DNA of 64,000 nucleotides from Streptomyces sp. TG1A-8 (GCF_030499535.1 NZ_JASTLB010000001.1:5952001-6016000); one strand, 5' to 3'. Numbered from the stretch's first letter, positions 16,182 through 25,203 are shown. Translations and numbers: made by a program. The notes: generated from the letters alone by a model not told the origin.

Positions 16182-16967
16182 TCACCGGCCGCGCAGGTGG
16201 TGGCGCTTGCGCCAGGCCACCGCCGTGCCCGCCAGCGCCGGCAGGGCGATGCAGGCCATCGCGACCAGGAAGGCCGGGGAGGTCGGGGCGGAGGCGCGGG
16301 CGCCGGCGACGGCGTAGGCGGCGGTGTTGGGGATCGAGCCGACCGCGGTGGCCAGCAGGAACGGCAGCCAGCCCATGCGGGAGACGGCGGCGCAGTAGTT
16401 CGCCGCCCAGAACGGCACGCCCGGGAACAGCCGGGCCGCCAGCATCGAACGGAATCCGTGCCGGCTGAGCTGCCCGTCCGCCGCCTTCAGCCAGCGGCCG
16501 CGCAGCAGCGGGCGCAGCGCCTCCTGGCCCAGCAGCCGGCCGAGCCCGAAGGCCACCCCGGCTCCCAGCACCGTGCCCGCCAGCGCCACCGCCAGACCCA
16601 GCTGGGAGCCGAACAGGGCACCCGCCGCCAGGTTCAGCAGCGGACGCGGCACGAAGGCCACCGTGCACAGGCCGTAGGCCACCGCGAACGCCAGCGCCGC
16701 CGCCGCGCCGCCGAGCTGCGGTGGCCAGCCGTGGGTGAGGAGCCGCTGCGGTTCGAACAGCAGCACACCGGCCGCCGCTCCCGCGAGCAGCGCGAGCAGC
16801 AGGGACAGCCGCGCGTACGGCGACAGCAGCGCCCGCGTGCAGCGGGTGGCCAGCCCCGCGCGCGGCAGGGACGGGACGGGAACGGGCGCGGGGACGGCGA
16901 GTTCCGTGGCGGTGGCCCGGGGAGAGGCCGTGGCGGTGCCCCCAGAGCGGTTGTGGGCATCGAGCAT
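16182..16967 (-). CDS. TVP38/TMEM64 (SNARE-associated, DedA-like) membrane protein
   Basis: A 261-residue membrane protein. After a Pro/Ala-rich cytoplasmic leader of about 45 residues come hydrophobic helices (LSLLLALLAGAAAGVLL, ALAFAVAYGLCTVAFVP and others). The family landmark is a re-entrant region rich in Gly and Pro: FGSQLGLAVALAGTVLGAG followed by ARLFPGVPFWAANYCAA. Family members are thought to act in membrane lipid homeostasis or small-molecule export. ATG 16967 is the first sensible start. It lies alone on this strand. Confidence 0.88.
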   Translation of the reverse strand: MLDAHNRSGGTATASPRATATELAVPAPVPVPSLPRAGLATRCTRALLSPYARLSLLLALLAGAAAGVLLFEPQRLLTHGWPPQLGGAAAALAFAVAYGLCTVAFVPRPLLNLAAGALFGSQLGLAVALAGTVLGAGVAFGLGRLLGQEALRPLLRGRWLKAADGQLSRHGFRSMLAARLFPGVPFWAANYCAAVSRMGWLPFLLATAVGSIPNTAAYAVAGARASAPTSPAFLVAMACIALPALAGTAVAWRKRHHLRGR

Positions 16968-17362
16968 TCCGTGACATTAACCGACGAGCAGGTGTGATCG
17001 CCGTGCGGAGGGCGCCCCTTGCCGCGCCGCGCACCGCGGGGAACCATCCGACGTGCGACAACGCGGCGGCCATGATCTGCGTCATGTCCCGGCACGCCTT
17101 CCCCCTCTCGCGGCCTCCGCCTCACGGACGCCCCGGGGCCGCACCGACCGCGCCGGGAACGTGGTCACCGGCGCCGCGCGGGGGTCGCCCGGCCCGGCGG
17201 GACGGCGGGGCGCCCGTCGGGCCGGGGCGTGAGGGCCGGCGGCGGGGCCCGGGTCCGCCGCCCGCGGGGGCGGGCGGACCGTGGGGACCGGCACGGTCAC
17301 CTCCGTGGCCCGGGGGTCCCCGGGGCGGCGGCCGGTCCGGACACGCGCCGCACAATGGAGGG
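16968..17362. other. Intergenic region between divergent genes
   Basis: About 395 bases separating the TVP38 gene from the spermidine synthase-like gene. It is extremely GC-rich from 17100 on. CACAAT at 17351-17356 is a possible -10 for the plus-strand gene. No protein-like frame, RNA gene or repeat is apparent. Confidence 0.5.
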
Positions 17363-18208
17363 GTGAACGAAGCCATACCCGTGACCCGGACCGTCGACCA
17401 CGGCACCGCCAAGCTGATGCCCGACGTCGACAGGGAGCGGGCCTGGCTGCTGACGGTCGACGGGGCGCCGCAGTCCTACGTCGACCTGGACGACCCCGCC
17501 CACCTGGAGTTCGAATACGCCCGGCGGCTGGGACACGTGCTGGACACGGTCGCCGGGCCCGGCAAGCCGCTGGACGCGGTGCACCTGGGCGGGGGAGCGC
17601 TGACCCTGCCCCGCTACCTCGCCGCGACCCGGCCCGGTTCCCGGCAGGAGGTCGTCGAGGCCGACCGCGCCCTGCTGGAACTGGTCGCCGAGCACCTGCC
17701 GTTGCCGGCGGGCTCGGGTGTCGCGCTGCACGCCGCCGACGCCCGGGCCTGGCTGGAGACCGCCCCGGACGACTGCGCCGACGTGCTGGTCGCCGACGTG
17801 TTCGGAGGCTCCCGGGTCCCCGCCCACCTCACCTCGCTCGGCTACGCCCGCGAGGCCGAGCGGGTGCTGCGCCCCGACGGGGTCTATCTGGCCAACCTGG
17901 CCGACGCGGCGCCGTTCGGCTTCCTGCGCTCCCAACTCGCCACCTTCGCGGCCGTGTTCGAGGAACTGGTGCTGATCGCCGAGCCGGCCGTGCTGCGCGG
18001 CCGCCGGTTCGGCAACGCGGTCCTCGTGGCCGCGCACCGGCCGCTCGACACGGCCGCCCTGGCCCGCCGCGCCGCCGCCGACGCCTTCCCGGCCCGCGTC
18101 GAGCACGGGACGGCGCTGCGGGACCTCACCGGCTCCGCCCGGCCGGTCGACGACCGCGACGCCGTACCGTCGCCCGAGCCCCCCGGCGGGGCGTTCGGCA
18201 TCGGCTGA
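17363..18208 (+). CDS. Spermidine synthase-like methyltransferase-fold protein
   Basis: A 281-residue Rossmann-fold protein of the spermidine synthase family. It shows VHLGGGALTLPRYLA (the glycine-rich cofactor loop), EVVEADRALLEL (acidic residue binding the ribose), LHAADARAWLE and DVLVADVFGG. The polyamine-binding tyrosines and aspartates of true SpeE are not all clear, so an aminopropyltransferase role is uncertain; many actinobacterial members are annotated only as fused or orphan homologues. GTG 17363 directly follows GGAGGG with no spacing, so leaderless translation from CACAAT at 17351 is more likely. Ends in a shared hairpin. Confidence 0.85.
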   Translation: MNEAIPVTRTVDHGTAKLMPDVDRERAWLLTVDGAPQSYVDLDDPAHLEFEYARRLGHVLDTVAGPGKPLDAVHLGGGALTLPRYLAATRPGSRQEVVEADRALLELVAEHLPLPAGSGVALHAADARAWLETAPDDCADVLVADVFGGSRVPAHLTSLGYAREAERVLRPDGVYLANLADAAPFGFLRSQLATFAAVFEELVLIAEPAVLRGRRFGNAVLVAAHRPLDTAALARRAAADAFPARVEHGTALRDLTGSARPVDDRDAVPSPEPPGGAFGIG

Positions 18209-18250
18209 CCGGCTGGGAGGCGGCGGACCGCCGCCTCCCAGCCGGTCAGC
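18204..18250. terminator. Bidirectional hairpin terminator
   Basis: A perfect 23-bp stem (18204-18226 with 18228-18250) around a single central base. It contains the stop codons of both convergent genes, and it should stop transcription from both sides. Confidence 0.85.
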
Positions 18251-19265
18251 TCCCCGTCGGGTCGCCGTGCAGCCGTACCGTGCTGAGGATCTTCATGATC
18301 GTCTCGGTGCCGACCTCGCCGCTCACTCCCTTGGCGCCGTAGAAGTCGAACGACACGATGTCGTCGGCCGAGTTCCTGAACGCGAACGAGACGGCCTTGC
18401 CGTCGCTCGCGCACTTGCCCTTCTGCGGGGTGCCGGTGGAGCGGGCCCAGGCGTAGGCGCCCTCGACGCCCGACGCGGTCTTGTACGGCGTGGCCTTCTT
18501 GTCGAAGGTGATGCTCTTCTTGTCGGGCTGGGTGTAACCGCCGTACACGTACCACGGCACGCGCTTGACCGCGGCGTCCGCGGGGCTCTTCGCGCCGTTC
18601 TCGCCCCGGGTGCCGGCCACGGCCAGCGCGGTGTCCTCGGTCGTGCCGTTCTTGTCGGAGTCGGTCGTGCACCACTTCGACCTGTACTCGGCGGGCGCCG
18701 ACACGGAGGTCAGCAGCTTGTTGTCGTCGGACTGGTCGTCCTCCATGAAGATGGAGACGTCCGGGGACTGCACCTCCCAGTCGGCCGGGACGTCGAACGC
18801 CGTGCCGAACTTGGGGTTGACGACGACCTTCCAGCCCGCGACGGTCGGCTTCTCGGCGGCGCCGCCGCGCGGGTTGTCGTTCGCGGTGGACGAGGTCGCG
18901 GTCGGCTGCGCCGTCGGCGACTGGCTCGTCCCGGGCTGGTTCTCGCCGCCGCCGGCCTCGTCGTCCCCGGAGCCGCCCAGCACCAGGTAGCCGGTGACGC
19001 CCGCGGCGACCACGACGGCCGCCGCGGCGACGATCGCGACGGCCTTCGTCCGGCCGCCGCCCCCGCCCCGCGGCGGCTGGGGCGTGCCCGCCGGCCCGGG
19101 CGCCCCCCACTGCGGCTGCTGCCCGTACGGAGGGGTCCCGCCCTGCTGCGGGTACTGCTGGTAGCCCGGCTGCTGGTACGGATTCGGCTGCTGGTAGCCC
19201 GGCTGCTGGTACGGGTTGTTCTGCGGGTTCTGCGCGCCCCCGGGCGGCTGCTCTCCTGGCCACAT
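18246..19265 (-). CDS. Membrane protein with Pro/Gln-rich N-terminus and extracellular domain
   Basis: A 339-residue protein. Residues 1-65 are a Pro/Gln/Tyr-rich tail with repeats of NPYQQPGYQQ, then RTKAVAIVAAAAVVVAAGV forms a single membrane helix near residue 85, followed by an acidic Thr/Ser linker and an outer domain of about 190 residues (GWKVVVNPKFGTAFDVPADWEV onward) with two or three cysteines. This architecture is common among actinobacterial surface proteins; the outer-domain function is unknown. ATG 19265 is preceded by TAGGGT and no ribosome-binding site, fitting a leaderless mRNA. Convergent with the spermidine synthase-like gene. Confidence 0.82.
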   Translation of the reverse strand: MWPGEQPPGGAQNPQNNPYQQPGYQQPNPYQQPGYQQYPQQGGTPPYGQQPQWGAPGPAGTPQPPRGGGGGRTKAVAIVAAAAVVVAAGVTGYLVLGGSGDDEAGGGENQPGTSQSPTAQPTATSSTANDNPRGGAAEKPTVAGWKVVVNPKFGTAFDVPADWEVQSPDVSIFMEDDQSDDNKLLTSVSAPAEYRSKWCTTDSDKNGTTEDTALAVAGTRGENGAKSPADAAVKRVPWYVYGGYTQPDKKSITFDKKATPYKTASGVEGAYAWARSTGTPQKGKCASDGKAVSFAFRNSADDIVSFDFYGAKGVSGEVGTETIMKILSTVRLHGDPTGS

Positions 19266-19410
19266 GGCGCACCACCCTAGTGCGCCGCGGGACACGGCCG
19301 GGTCACCTCCTGCTGTCGGGGACGTACCGGATCGCCGGTCCGGGCGGCCCCGGGGCATCCGGTGCCCGCGGGGGTGGCCAGTCTTGCTACTCGTCGGTAA
19401 CATCAAGTCC

Positions 19411-19863
19411 ATGACTGTTGACAGCGCCTCGATGGGCGACATGCTGGCCGCCACGGTTCCCATGGTGCGCACCCTGAACCTGGAGTTCGTCGAGGTCACC
19501 CCGGAGCGTGCCGTGCTCCGGCTCCCGGACCAGCCGGACTACCACAACCACATCGGCGGCCCGCACGCCGGCGCCATGTTCACCCTGGCCGAGTCGGCCA
19601 GCGGCGCCATCGTCCTCGCCGCCTTCGGCGACCAGCTCTCGCGCGCGGTCCCGCTCGCCGTGCGGGCCGGGATCGACTACAAGAAGCTGGCCATGGGGCC
19701 GGTGACGGCCACCGCGACCCTGGGCCGGCCGGCCGCCGAGGTCGTCGCGGAGCTGGACGCGGGCCGGCGGCCGGAATTCCCGGTCGCGATCGCCATCCGG
19801 CGCGAGGACGGCGCCGTCACGGGCGAGATGACGGTGGTGTGGACCCTGCGGCTGAACGGCTGA
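19411..19863 (+). CDS. Hotdog-fold thioesterase-like protein (PaaI/DUF4442 type)
   Basis: A 150-residue hotdog-fold protein. The segment LPDQPDYHNHIGGPHAGAMFTLAESASGAI is the family centre, with a central helix carrying the Gly-rich HAGAMF turn used for thioester binding. Such proteins hydrolyse acyl-CoA or acyl-ACP thioesters; the substrate is not predictable. ATG 19411 is supported by TAACAT at 19398-19403, seven bases upstream, fitting a leaderless transcript. It stands alone between two unrelated genes. Confidence 0.85.
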   Translation: MTVDSASMGDMLAATVPMVRTLNLEFVEVTPERAVLRLPDQPDYHNHIGGPHAGAMFTLAESASGAIVLAAFGDQLSRAVPLAVRAGIDYKKLAMGPVTATATLGRPAAEVVAELDAGRRPEFPVAIAIRREDGAVTGEMTVVWTLRLNG

Positions 19864-20096
19864 ACGGCTGAACGGTCAACCCGCTGATCGACTGGAGGCG
19901 GGCGGGGGCGGGACCGCTGCGGAGCCTTCCCTCCCGTGTGACGGCGGGCACCCGAAACGGGAGGGGCGGGGGTGGGACGTGCCGCCGGGCACGCGTGCGC
20001 GAGCCGCCTGCGGGTGCCGACCAGGTAGCCTTCCCATGGGACGCGCCGCACGGGCGCGGCCCGGGAAGCCAGGCAACGACACGGGAGGAACCGGCG

Positions 20097-20741
20097 GTGC
20101 ACGTCCAGGAATGGCTCGACACGGTGCCCGCGGCCGCCGTCTACGCCCTGGTGGCCCTGGTGATCGGTCTGGAGAGCCTGGGCATCCCGCTGCCGGGCGA
20201 GATCGTCCTGGTCTCGGCCGCGCTCATGTCCTCGCAGCACTCCGGCGTCAACCCGGTCGTCCTCGGCCTGTGCGCGACCGCCGGCGCCGTGATCGGCGAC
20301 TCCATCGGCTACGCGATCGGCCGCAAGGGCGGACGTCCGCTCCTGGCCTGGCTGGGCGGGAGGTTCCCGCGGCACTTCGGCGAGGGCCACGTCGCCGCCG
20401 CCGAGCGCTCCTTCGAGAAGTGGGGCATGTGGGCCGTCTTCTTCGGCCGCTTCGTCGCCCTCCTGCGCATCTTCGCCGGCCCCCTCGCGGGGGTGCTCCA
20501 CATGCCGTACTGGAAGTTCCTCATCGCCAACGTCCTCGGCGGCGTCTGCTGGGCGGGCGGCACCACGGCCGTCGTCTACTACGTCGGCATCGTCGCCGAG
20601 GGCTGGCTGAAGCGGTTCTCCTACCTGGGCCTGGCGGCGGCGGTCCTGATCGGGCTGTCCTCCGTGCTGGTCCTCAGGCGCAGGGCGAGGAACGCTCAGC
20701 CGGTGGAGCGGGAGGCGGAGCCCGTGGGCGCCGGGGACTGA
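20097..20741 (+). CDS. DedA family membrane protein
   Basis: A 214-residue integral membrane protein. VIGLESLGIPLPGEIVLVSAA is the first family signature (Glu and Gly-Ile-Pro-x-Pro-Gly-Glu), and FFGRFVALLRIFAGPLAG is the second, with the conserved Arg residues. At least four membrane helices are visible. DedA proteins are linked to proton-dependent lipid-carrier (undecaprenyl phosphate) transport and membrane homeostasis. GTG 20097 follows GGGAGGA at 7 bases. Its last 46 bases overlap the convergent carbonic anhydrase-like gene. Confidence 0.92.
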   Translation: MHVQEWLDTVPAAAVYALVALVIGLESLGIPLPGEIVLVSAALMSSQHSGVNPVVLGLCATAGAVIGDSIGYAIGRKGGRPLLAWLGGRFPRHFGEGHVAAAERSFEKWGMWAVFFGRFVALLRIFAGPLAGVLHMPYWKFLIANVLGGVCWAGGTTAVVYYVGIVAEGWLKRFSYLGLAAAVLIGLSSVLVLRRRARNAQPVEREAEPVGAGD

Positions 20742-21277
20742 GCCCGCCGCCCCTCGTGCACGTCCCGGTGCGTCCTCGCCAGTTCCGCGTACAGGGTGCC
20801 GTTGAGGGTGACGCCCTCCTTCTCCTCCTGCGACAGCTCCCGCTTCACCCTGGCCGGCACGCCCGCCACCAGTGACCCAGGCGGGACCACCATCCCCTGC
20901 GGCACCAGCGCCTGGGCGGCGACGAGCGAGCCCGCCCCGATCACGGCGCCGTTGAGCACGGTCGCCCCCATCCCGATCAGGCAGTCGTCCTCCACGGTCG
21001 CCCCGTGCACCACCGCGTTGTGCCCGATGGACACCCGCTCCCCGACGGTCACCGGGAACCCGGGGTCGGCGTGCAGCGTGACGTTGTCCTGCACGTTCGC
21101 CCGCGCGCCCACGGTGATCCGCTCGACGTCGCCGCGCACCACGGCCCCGTACCAGACGCTCGCCCCCGCGTGCAGCCTCACGTCGCCGATCACCGAAGCC
21201 GTGGGCGCCACGAACGCCTCCGGGTCGACCTCGGGCTCCTTGCCGCCGATGCCCACGATCAGCGCCTTGTGCGTCAT
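20696..21277 (-). CDS. Gamma carbonic anhydrase family protein
   Basis: A 193-residue left-handed beta-helix protein with hexapeptide repeats (VIGDVRLHAGASVWYGAVVRGD, ITVGARANVQDNVTLH and following coils). The three zinc-ligand histidines fit HAD in NVTLHAD and the two of SIGHNAVVHG. The family includes active carbonic anhydrases and catalytically silent homologues. ATG 21277 follows GAGGAG. It converges on dedA with a 46-bp overlap. Confidence 0.92.
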   Translation of the reverse strand: MTHKALIVGIGGKEPEVDPEAFVAPTASVIGDVRLHAGASVWYGAVVRGDVERITVGARANVQDNVTLHADPGFPVTVGERVSIGHNAVVHGATVEDDCLIGMGATVLNGAVIGAGSLVAAQALVPQGMVVPPGSLVAGVPARVKRELSQEEKEGVTLNGTLYAELARTHRDVHEGRRAQSPAPTGSASRSTG

Positions 21278-21386
21278 CACCGTCTCCTCGCGTGTCGTCG
21301 TCCCCCGCACGGTATGTCATCCGGTGGGGTGAAGATCACAGCGTTCCGCCCTCTCGCCGCGGGGGCCCGCTGAGTACCTTTGCCGG

Positions 21387-22151
21387 GTGCCCAAGCGCAA
21401 GAACACGTTCTCGTCCCGGCGACGCCGCGCGGCCCAGCGCGCCGTCCACGCGGTCTGGGCGTGGGCGCAGCGCACCGGATCGGTCACGGCCGAGCACCCG
21501 GCGCACTTCCGCTTCGGCGCGATGGGTACGGGCACGCGCCTGGCCTTCCCGCTCGGCACGGTCTTCGGCGAGCCCTGGATCCGCCTCGGCGCCCACTGCA
21601 TCATCGGCGAGCGGGTCACCCTCACCGCCGGGCTGATGCCGGACCTGGACCTCGGCCCCGACCCGATCCTGTGCATCGGCGACGGCGTCGTCCTCGGCCG
21701 CGGCAGCCACGTCATCGCCGACACCTCGGTCACCATCGGCAGCGACTGCTACTTCGGCCCGTACGTCTACGTCACCTCCACCAACCACTCCTACGACGAC
21801 CCCCACGAGCCCATCGGCAGGCAGTGGCCGCGCATGGAGCCGGTGGAGATCGGCCCGGGCTGCTGGATCGGCACCGGCGCGGTGATCCTGCCGGGAGCGC
21901 GGATCGGCCGGAACGTGGTCGTCGCGGCCGGCGCGGTGGTGCGGGGCACGGTCCCCGACCACGCCGTGGTGGCGGGGGCGCCCGCCCGGGTCGTACGGCG
22001 CTGGACGCCCGGCGACGGCTGGCAGCCGCCGCTGCGGACCCCCGCGCCGGTGCCGTTGCCGGAGGGCGTCACCCCCGGCCAGCTGCGCGCGCTGGCCGGT
22101 CTCGACGAGGAAGCGGCCGAACACCTGGCCCGCCTCGACGCCGACGGCTGA
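21387..22151 (+). CDS. Acyltransferase with left-handed beta-helix (hexapeptide repeats)
   Basis: A 254-residue protein. The N-terminal 40 residues are basic (PKRKNTFSSRRRRAAQR), then hexapeptide-repeat coils such as IRLGAHCIIGERVTL and VIADTSVTIGSDCYFG lead to the acetyltransferase signature YVTSTNHSYDDPHEPIG, with its catalytic His, and the closing PGCWIGTGAVILPGARIGRNVVVAAGAVV. It probably O-acetylates a sugar or polyol from acetyl-CoA. GTG 21387 is preceded by TACCTT at 21375-21380 and no ribosome-binding site, fitting a leaderless transcript. The neighbouring gamma-CA gene shares the fold but runs the other way. Confidence 0.87.
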   Translation: MPKRKNTFSSRRRRAAQRAVHAVWAWAQRTGSVTAEHPAHFRFGAMGTGTRLAFPLGTVFGEPWIRLGAHCIIGERVTLTAGLMPDLDLGPDPILCIGDGVVLGRGSHVIADTSVTIGSDCYFGPYVYVTSTNHSYDDPHEPIGRQWPRMEPVEIGPGCWIGTGAVILPGARIGRNVVVAAGAVVRGTVPDHAVVAGAPARVVRRWTPGDGWQPPLRTPAPVPLPEGVTPGQLRALAGLDEEAAEHLARLDADG

Positions 22152-22654
22152 CCGGGAGCGGCGCGCGGAGCGGGGCCGGGCGCCGAGGAAGCCCCGCGCG
22201 GCCGGCGCCGTCACCACGGTGACCGGGCCGTTGCGGGCGGCCACCGCGCGGGCGCCGTTCGCCGCCGCGTCCGCCGGACCGGCGAGGCCCGGGGCCGGCA
22301 GCCAGGCCCGGGCAGGGCCGCCCTCCGGCAGGGCGGGGCCACCGCGCCGGACCGGGGCGTACAGCGCCGCGCCGCCGGCCGCGACCTCGTCGCCCGCTGC
22401 GCGAACGGCGGGAGGAACAGCCCGGTGGCGCCGGCCGGCACCTCCGTGGCCGGCGCGGGCACCGCCGGCGCGGGCCCCCGACGCGTCAGCGGCCCGCCGC
22501 CGAAGTGGCCGGCCCCGCAGGAGACCGGTGGCCGGCGCGAGACGTGCTGTCACGGGCCACCTCGCAGTACAGTGCGGTGAACGACGAGGTACACCACACC
22601 GTGGTCGAGTGAGCTGAACGCCGTCGGCCGGAACAGCGGCCCCCTGGAGGTGAT
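22152..22654. other. Gene-free, probably decayed stretch
   Basis: About 500 bases before the XRE-cupin gene. On the minus strand fragments such as EVPAGATGLFLPPFAQ and NGPVTVVTAPAARGFLGARP sit in two different frames and look like broken coding sequence, but I cannot name the family. With the truncated genes on the other side of the regulator, this suggests a locus in decay. GAGGTGAT at 22646-22653 is the ribosome-binding site of the next gene. Confidence 0.4.
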
Positions 22655-23227
22655 GTGTCGGATCTCGACCTGCTGACCCGGTCCCTGGCGCGCAACGTGA
22701 AACGCTGGCGCACCGAGCGCGGCTTCACCCTGGAGGCGCTGGCCGCCCGCGCGGGAGTCAGCCGCGGCATGCTCATCCAGATCGAGCAGGCCCGCACCAA
22801 CCCCAGCATCGGCACGGTCGTGAAGATCGGCGACGCCCTCGGCGTCAGCATCACCACACTGCTCGACTACGAACGCGGCCCCGCGGTCCGTGTCGTCCCC
22901 GCCGAGCGGGCCGTGCGGCTGTGGCACACCGAGGCGGGCAGCTACAACCGGCTCCTGGCCGGCACCGAGGCTCCGGGGCCGCTGGAGATGTGGGACTGGT
23001 GCCTGATGCCCGGCGAGCACAGCCCGTCCGATCCGCACCCGGCCGGCACGGCCGAACTCGTCCACGTCACCAGGGGCGAGCTGACCCTCACCGTGGACGG
23101 GGCGCGGCACACCGTCCCGGCGGGCGCGAGCGCCACCTTCGAGGCCGACACCCCGCACGCGTACGGCAACGAGGGCGAGGTCCCGGTGGAGATGGTCATG
23201 GCCGTCTCGGTGCCGCCCGTGCGCTGA
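22655..23227 (+). CDS. XRE family transcriptional regulator with cupin domain
   Basis: A 190-residue repressor-type protein. Residues 10-65 form a helix-turn-helix (LARNVKRWRTERGFTLEALAARAGVS, GMLIQIEQARTNPS), and residues 105-185 form a cupin sensor (HPAGTAELVHVTRGELTL, ATFEADTPHAYGN with conserved His). This layout senses a small molecule or metal and controls adjacent genes. GTG 22655 follows a strong GGAGGTGAT. The adjacent genes that it could have regulated are now truncated on both sides. Confidence 0.9.
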   Translation: MSDLDLLTRSLARNVKRWRTERGFTLEALAARAGVSRGMLIQIEQARTNPSIGTVVKIGDALGVSITTLLDYERGPAVRVVPAERAVRLWHTEAGSYNRLLAGTEAPGPLEMWDWCLMPGEHSPSDPHPAGTAELVHVTRGELTLTVDGARHTVPAGASATFEADTPHAYGNEGEVPVEMVMAVSVPPVR

Positions 23228-23392
23228 GCGCCGCCGGACGGGCTGTTGCCACTGCTGGTGGACGCGGCCGTGGTCGACCTGCCGTACGTGCTCGTCGGCA
23301 GCGGACGGCGCCGCGGCAAGCTGCTCGTTCCCGGCAAGGCGTTCGCCGAGCTGCCCGGCGCGGTGGTGCTGGACGGCCTGGGCACGGCCTGA
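23228..23392 (+). pseudogene. YbaK/EbsC-type aminoacyl-tRNA deacylase, C-terminal fragment
   Basis: Immediately after the XRE-cupin stop codon an open frame reads LPLLVDAAVVDLPYVLVGSG, RRRGKLLVPGKAFAELPGA, then VVLDGLGTA and a stop at 23390-23392. It matches the end of Streptomyces YbaK/EbsC editing-domain proteins, which often sit beside such a regulator. The first two thirds are missing, so it cannot work as a deacylase. The join to the regulator is a clean deletion. Confidence 0.65.
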
Positions 23393-23462
23393 GGCCGGGC
23401 GCCCTGGACCGGGGCCGTCGCCCGAGGGGCCCGAGGAATCCGGACGCGGTCCGTGCCGGCGC

Positions 23463-23862
23463 TCAGGCCGGCAGGTGGTGGGCGAGCGGCAGGTACGGGT
23501 CCGGCCCGCCCGGCACCGGCGCCGGATCGGCGTGCACCAGGGCGGCCGTGAGCCTCGGCACGGCGTGCAGCAGGGCGTGCTCGGCCTCGACGGCGATCGC
23601 GTGCGCCCGCCGCACGGTCGCCCCGCCGTCCACCACGACCGCCACCTCCGCCCCCGGCCGGTGCCCGATCCACCGCAGCCGCAGTTCGCCCACGCCGTGC
23701 ACCCCCGGGACGCCCCGCACCGCCGCCCCGGCCCGGTCCACCAGCGCCGGGTCGACGGCGTCCAGCACTCGCCGGAACACCTCCCGTGCCGCGTCCCGCA
23801 GGGCCAGCGCGATGGCCGCGGTGATCACCAGTCCCACCAGCGGATCGGCCGGACCGCCTCGC
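23463..23862 (-). pseudogene. Cation diffusion facilitator (CDF) transporter, C-terminal fragment
   Basis: Minus strand. The frame reads ADPLVGLVITAAIALALRDA, a last membrane helix, then REVFRRVLDAVDP, GELRLRWIGHRPGAEVAVVV and HALLHAVPRLTAALVHADP, the cytoplasmic ferredoxin-like domain of CDF metal exporters. The four or five N-terminal membrane helices are absent; upstream of about 23862 unrelated sequence begins. An internal ATG-like start exists, but the remnant could not transport metal. Confidence 0.75.
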
Positions 23863-23921
23863 CGAGGGGGCCGGCCCGGCGCGGGATTGAGCGCGCGGCA
23901 CCCCCGCGCACCGCCGGGCGC

Positions 23922-25145
23922 TCAGAACGAGGTGGCGGAGCCCAGGTACTGCTCGGCGAAGGCCGCCGCCGCGGTGGGCGAGGTGAACAGGCGGCGCAGG
24001 CGGGCCAGGGTGGTGGCGGCCCGGAACGGATCGCCGGACGCGACACCGTGGTAGATGTCCGACAGCCACTGCGAGAACTCCTGGTAGTCCCACACCCGTC
24101 GCAGGCACGCCTGCGAGTAGCCGTCCAGACCGCTGCCGTCGCCCCGGGTGACGTACGCGACGAGCGCGTCACCCAGCAGGAAAGCGTCGTGCAGGGCGAG
24201 GTTCATGCCCTTCGCCGCGATCGGCGCCGTGAGGTGTCCGGCGTCCCCGGCCAGCAACAGGCGTCCGGCGTCCAGGGGTTCGACCACGTAGTGGTGCATG
24301 TCCAGCACCCGCTTCTCGATCAGCCGGCCCTCCGTCGGAGCCGGTGCCCCGGCCGCGCCGAGCCGGGTGCGCAACTCGTCCCAGACCCGGTCGTGCGGCC
24401 AGTTGGCCGGGTCGTCGCCGGGCGGGCACTGCAGGTAGTAGCGGGTGACCCCGGGACCGCGCGGCATGTGCCCGGCGAAACCGCGCGGATGGATGCCGAA
24501 CAGCACGCAGTCGGAGGAGGGCGGCGCCTCGGCGAGCAGCGCCAGCCAGCCGATGCCGTCGTCCCGCCGCACGATCCGCGTCCGGTCCGCCGGCATCGCG
24601 TCCCGCGTCACCCCGCGCGCCCCGTCGCACCCGGCGACGAACGCGCAGTGCAGCACACGGCGTTCGCCCGTCCGCGGGCAGAGGTACGACACCGCCGGCC
24701 GGTCCGTGTCCAGGTCGTGCAGTCGTACGTCGCGCACGCCGAAGCGGATGTCGCCGCCGCGCACGTCGGCGTACTCCCGCACGAGGTCCGTGACCAGCAG
24801 CGGCTGCGGGTAGACGTGGTGGCGGTGGTCCGTCAGGTCGCCGTACGCGAACCGGTGCCGCTCGCCGCCGAAGCGGAACTCGCAGGCGTCGTGCACCTGG
24901 GCCGCGGCCGGCAGGTTCCCGGCGAGCCCCCGCCGCCGGAGCGCGCGCACCGCCCACTCCTCGATGACGCCGGCCCGGGGCCGGGTCTCGATGAACCGCC
25001 TGCTCCCGGCCTCCAGGACCACGCAGTCGACCGAGGCGTCGCGCAGGATGTTGCCGACGGTGAGACCGGCGGGCCCGGCGCCCACGACGACGACCGTACG
25101 GCGTTCCCCGGTCGCGGAGCCGGGCGGGGAGGAGGGGAAGATCAT
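23922..25145 (-). CDS. 4-hydroxybenzoate 3-monooxygenase-like FAD enzyme
   Basis: A 407-residue class A flavoprotein hydroxylase. GAGPAGLT at 22-29 binds ADP of FAD, GCDGARGV near 172-179 is the DG motif for FAD and NADPH, and LAGDAGHLTAPIAAKG near 299-313 is the second FAD motif. YYLQCPPGDD and EKRVLDMHHYVVEP match PobA enzymes that turn 4-hydroxybenzoate into protocatechuate. Protocatechuate-cleavage genes are not adjacent, so the exact phenol is uncertain. ATG 25145 is preceded by CATAAT six bases upstream and no ribosome-binding site, fitting a leaderless mRNA. Confidence 0.85.
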   Translation of the reverse strand: MIFPSSPPGSATGERRTVVVVGAGPAGLTVGNILRDASVDCVVLEAGSRRFIETRPRAGVIEEWAVRALRRRGLAGNLPAAAQVHDACEFRFGGERHRFAYGDLTDHRHHVYPQPLLVTDLVREYADVRGGDIRFGVRDVRLHDLDTDRPAVSYLCPRTGERRVLHCAFVAGCDGARGVTRDAMPADRTRIVRRDDGIGWLALLAEAPPSSDCVLFGIHPRGFAGHMPRGPGVTRYYLQCPPGDDPANWPHDRVWDELRTRLGAAGAPAPTEGRLIEKRVLDMHHYVVEPLDAGRLLLAGDAGHLTAPIAAKGMNLALHDAFLLGDALVAYVTRGDGSGLDGYSQACLRRVWDYQEFSQWLSDIYHGVASGDPFRAATTLARLRRLFTSPTAAAAFAEQYLGSATSF

Positions 25146-25162
25146 TCCCGCATTATGACGGC

Positions 25163-25203
25163 GTCCCGTCGGTCGCGGCGGCTGCCGCCGCGACCGACGG
25201 GAC
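25163..25203. terminator. Hairpin between permease and FAD hydroxylase
   Basis: GTCCCGTCGGTCGCGGCGG at 25163-25181 pairs perfectly with 25185-25203 (19-bp stem, 3-base loop). It lies after the permease stop and falls on the -35 region of the hydroxylase, so it both ends the upstream transcript and sits in the next promoter. Confidence 0.75.
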
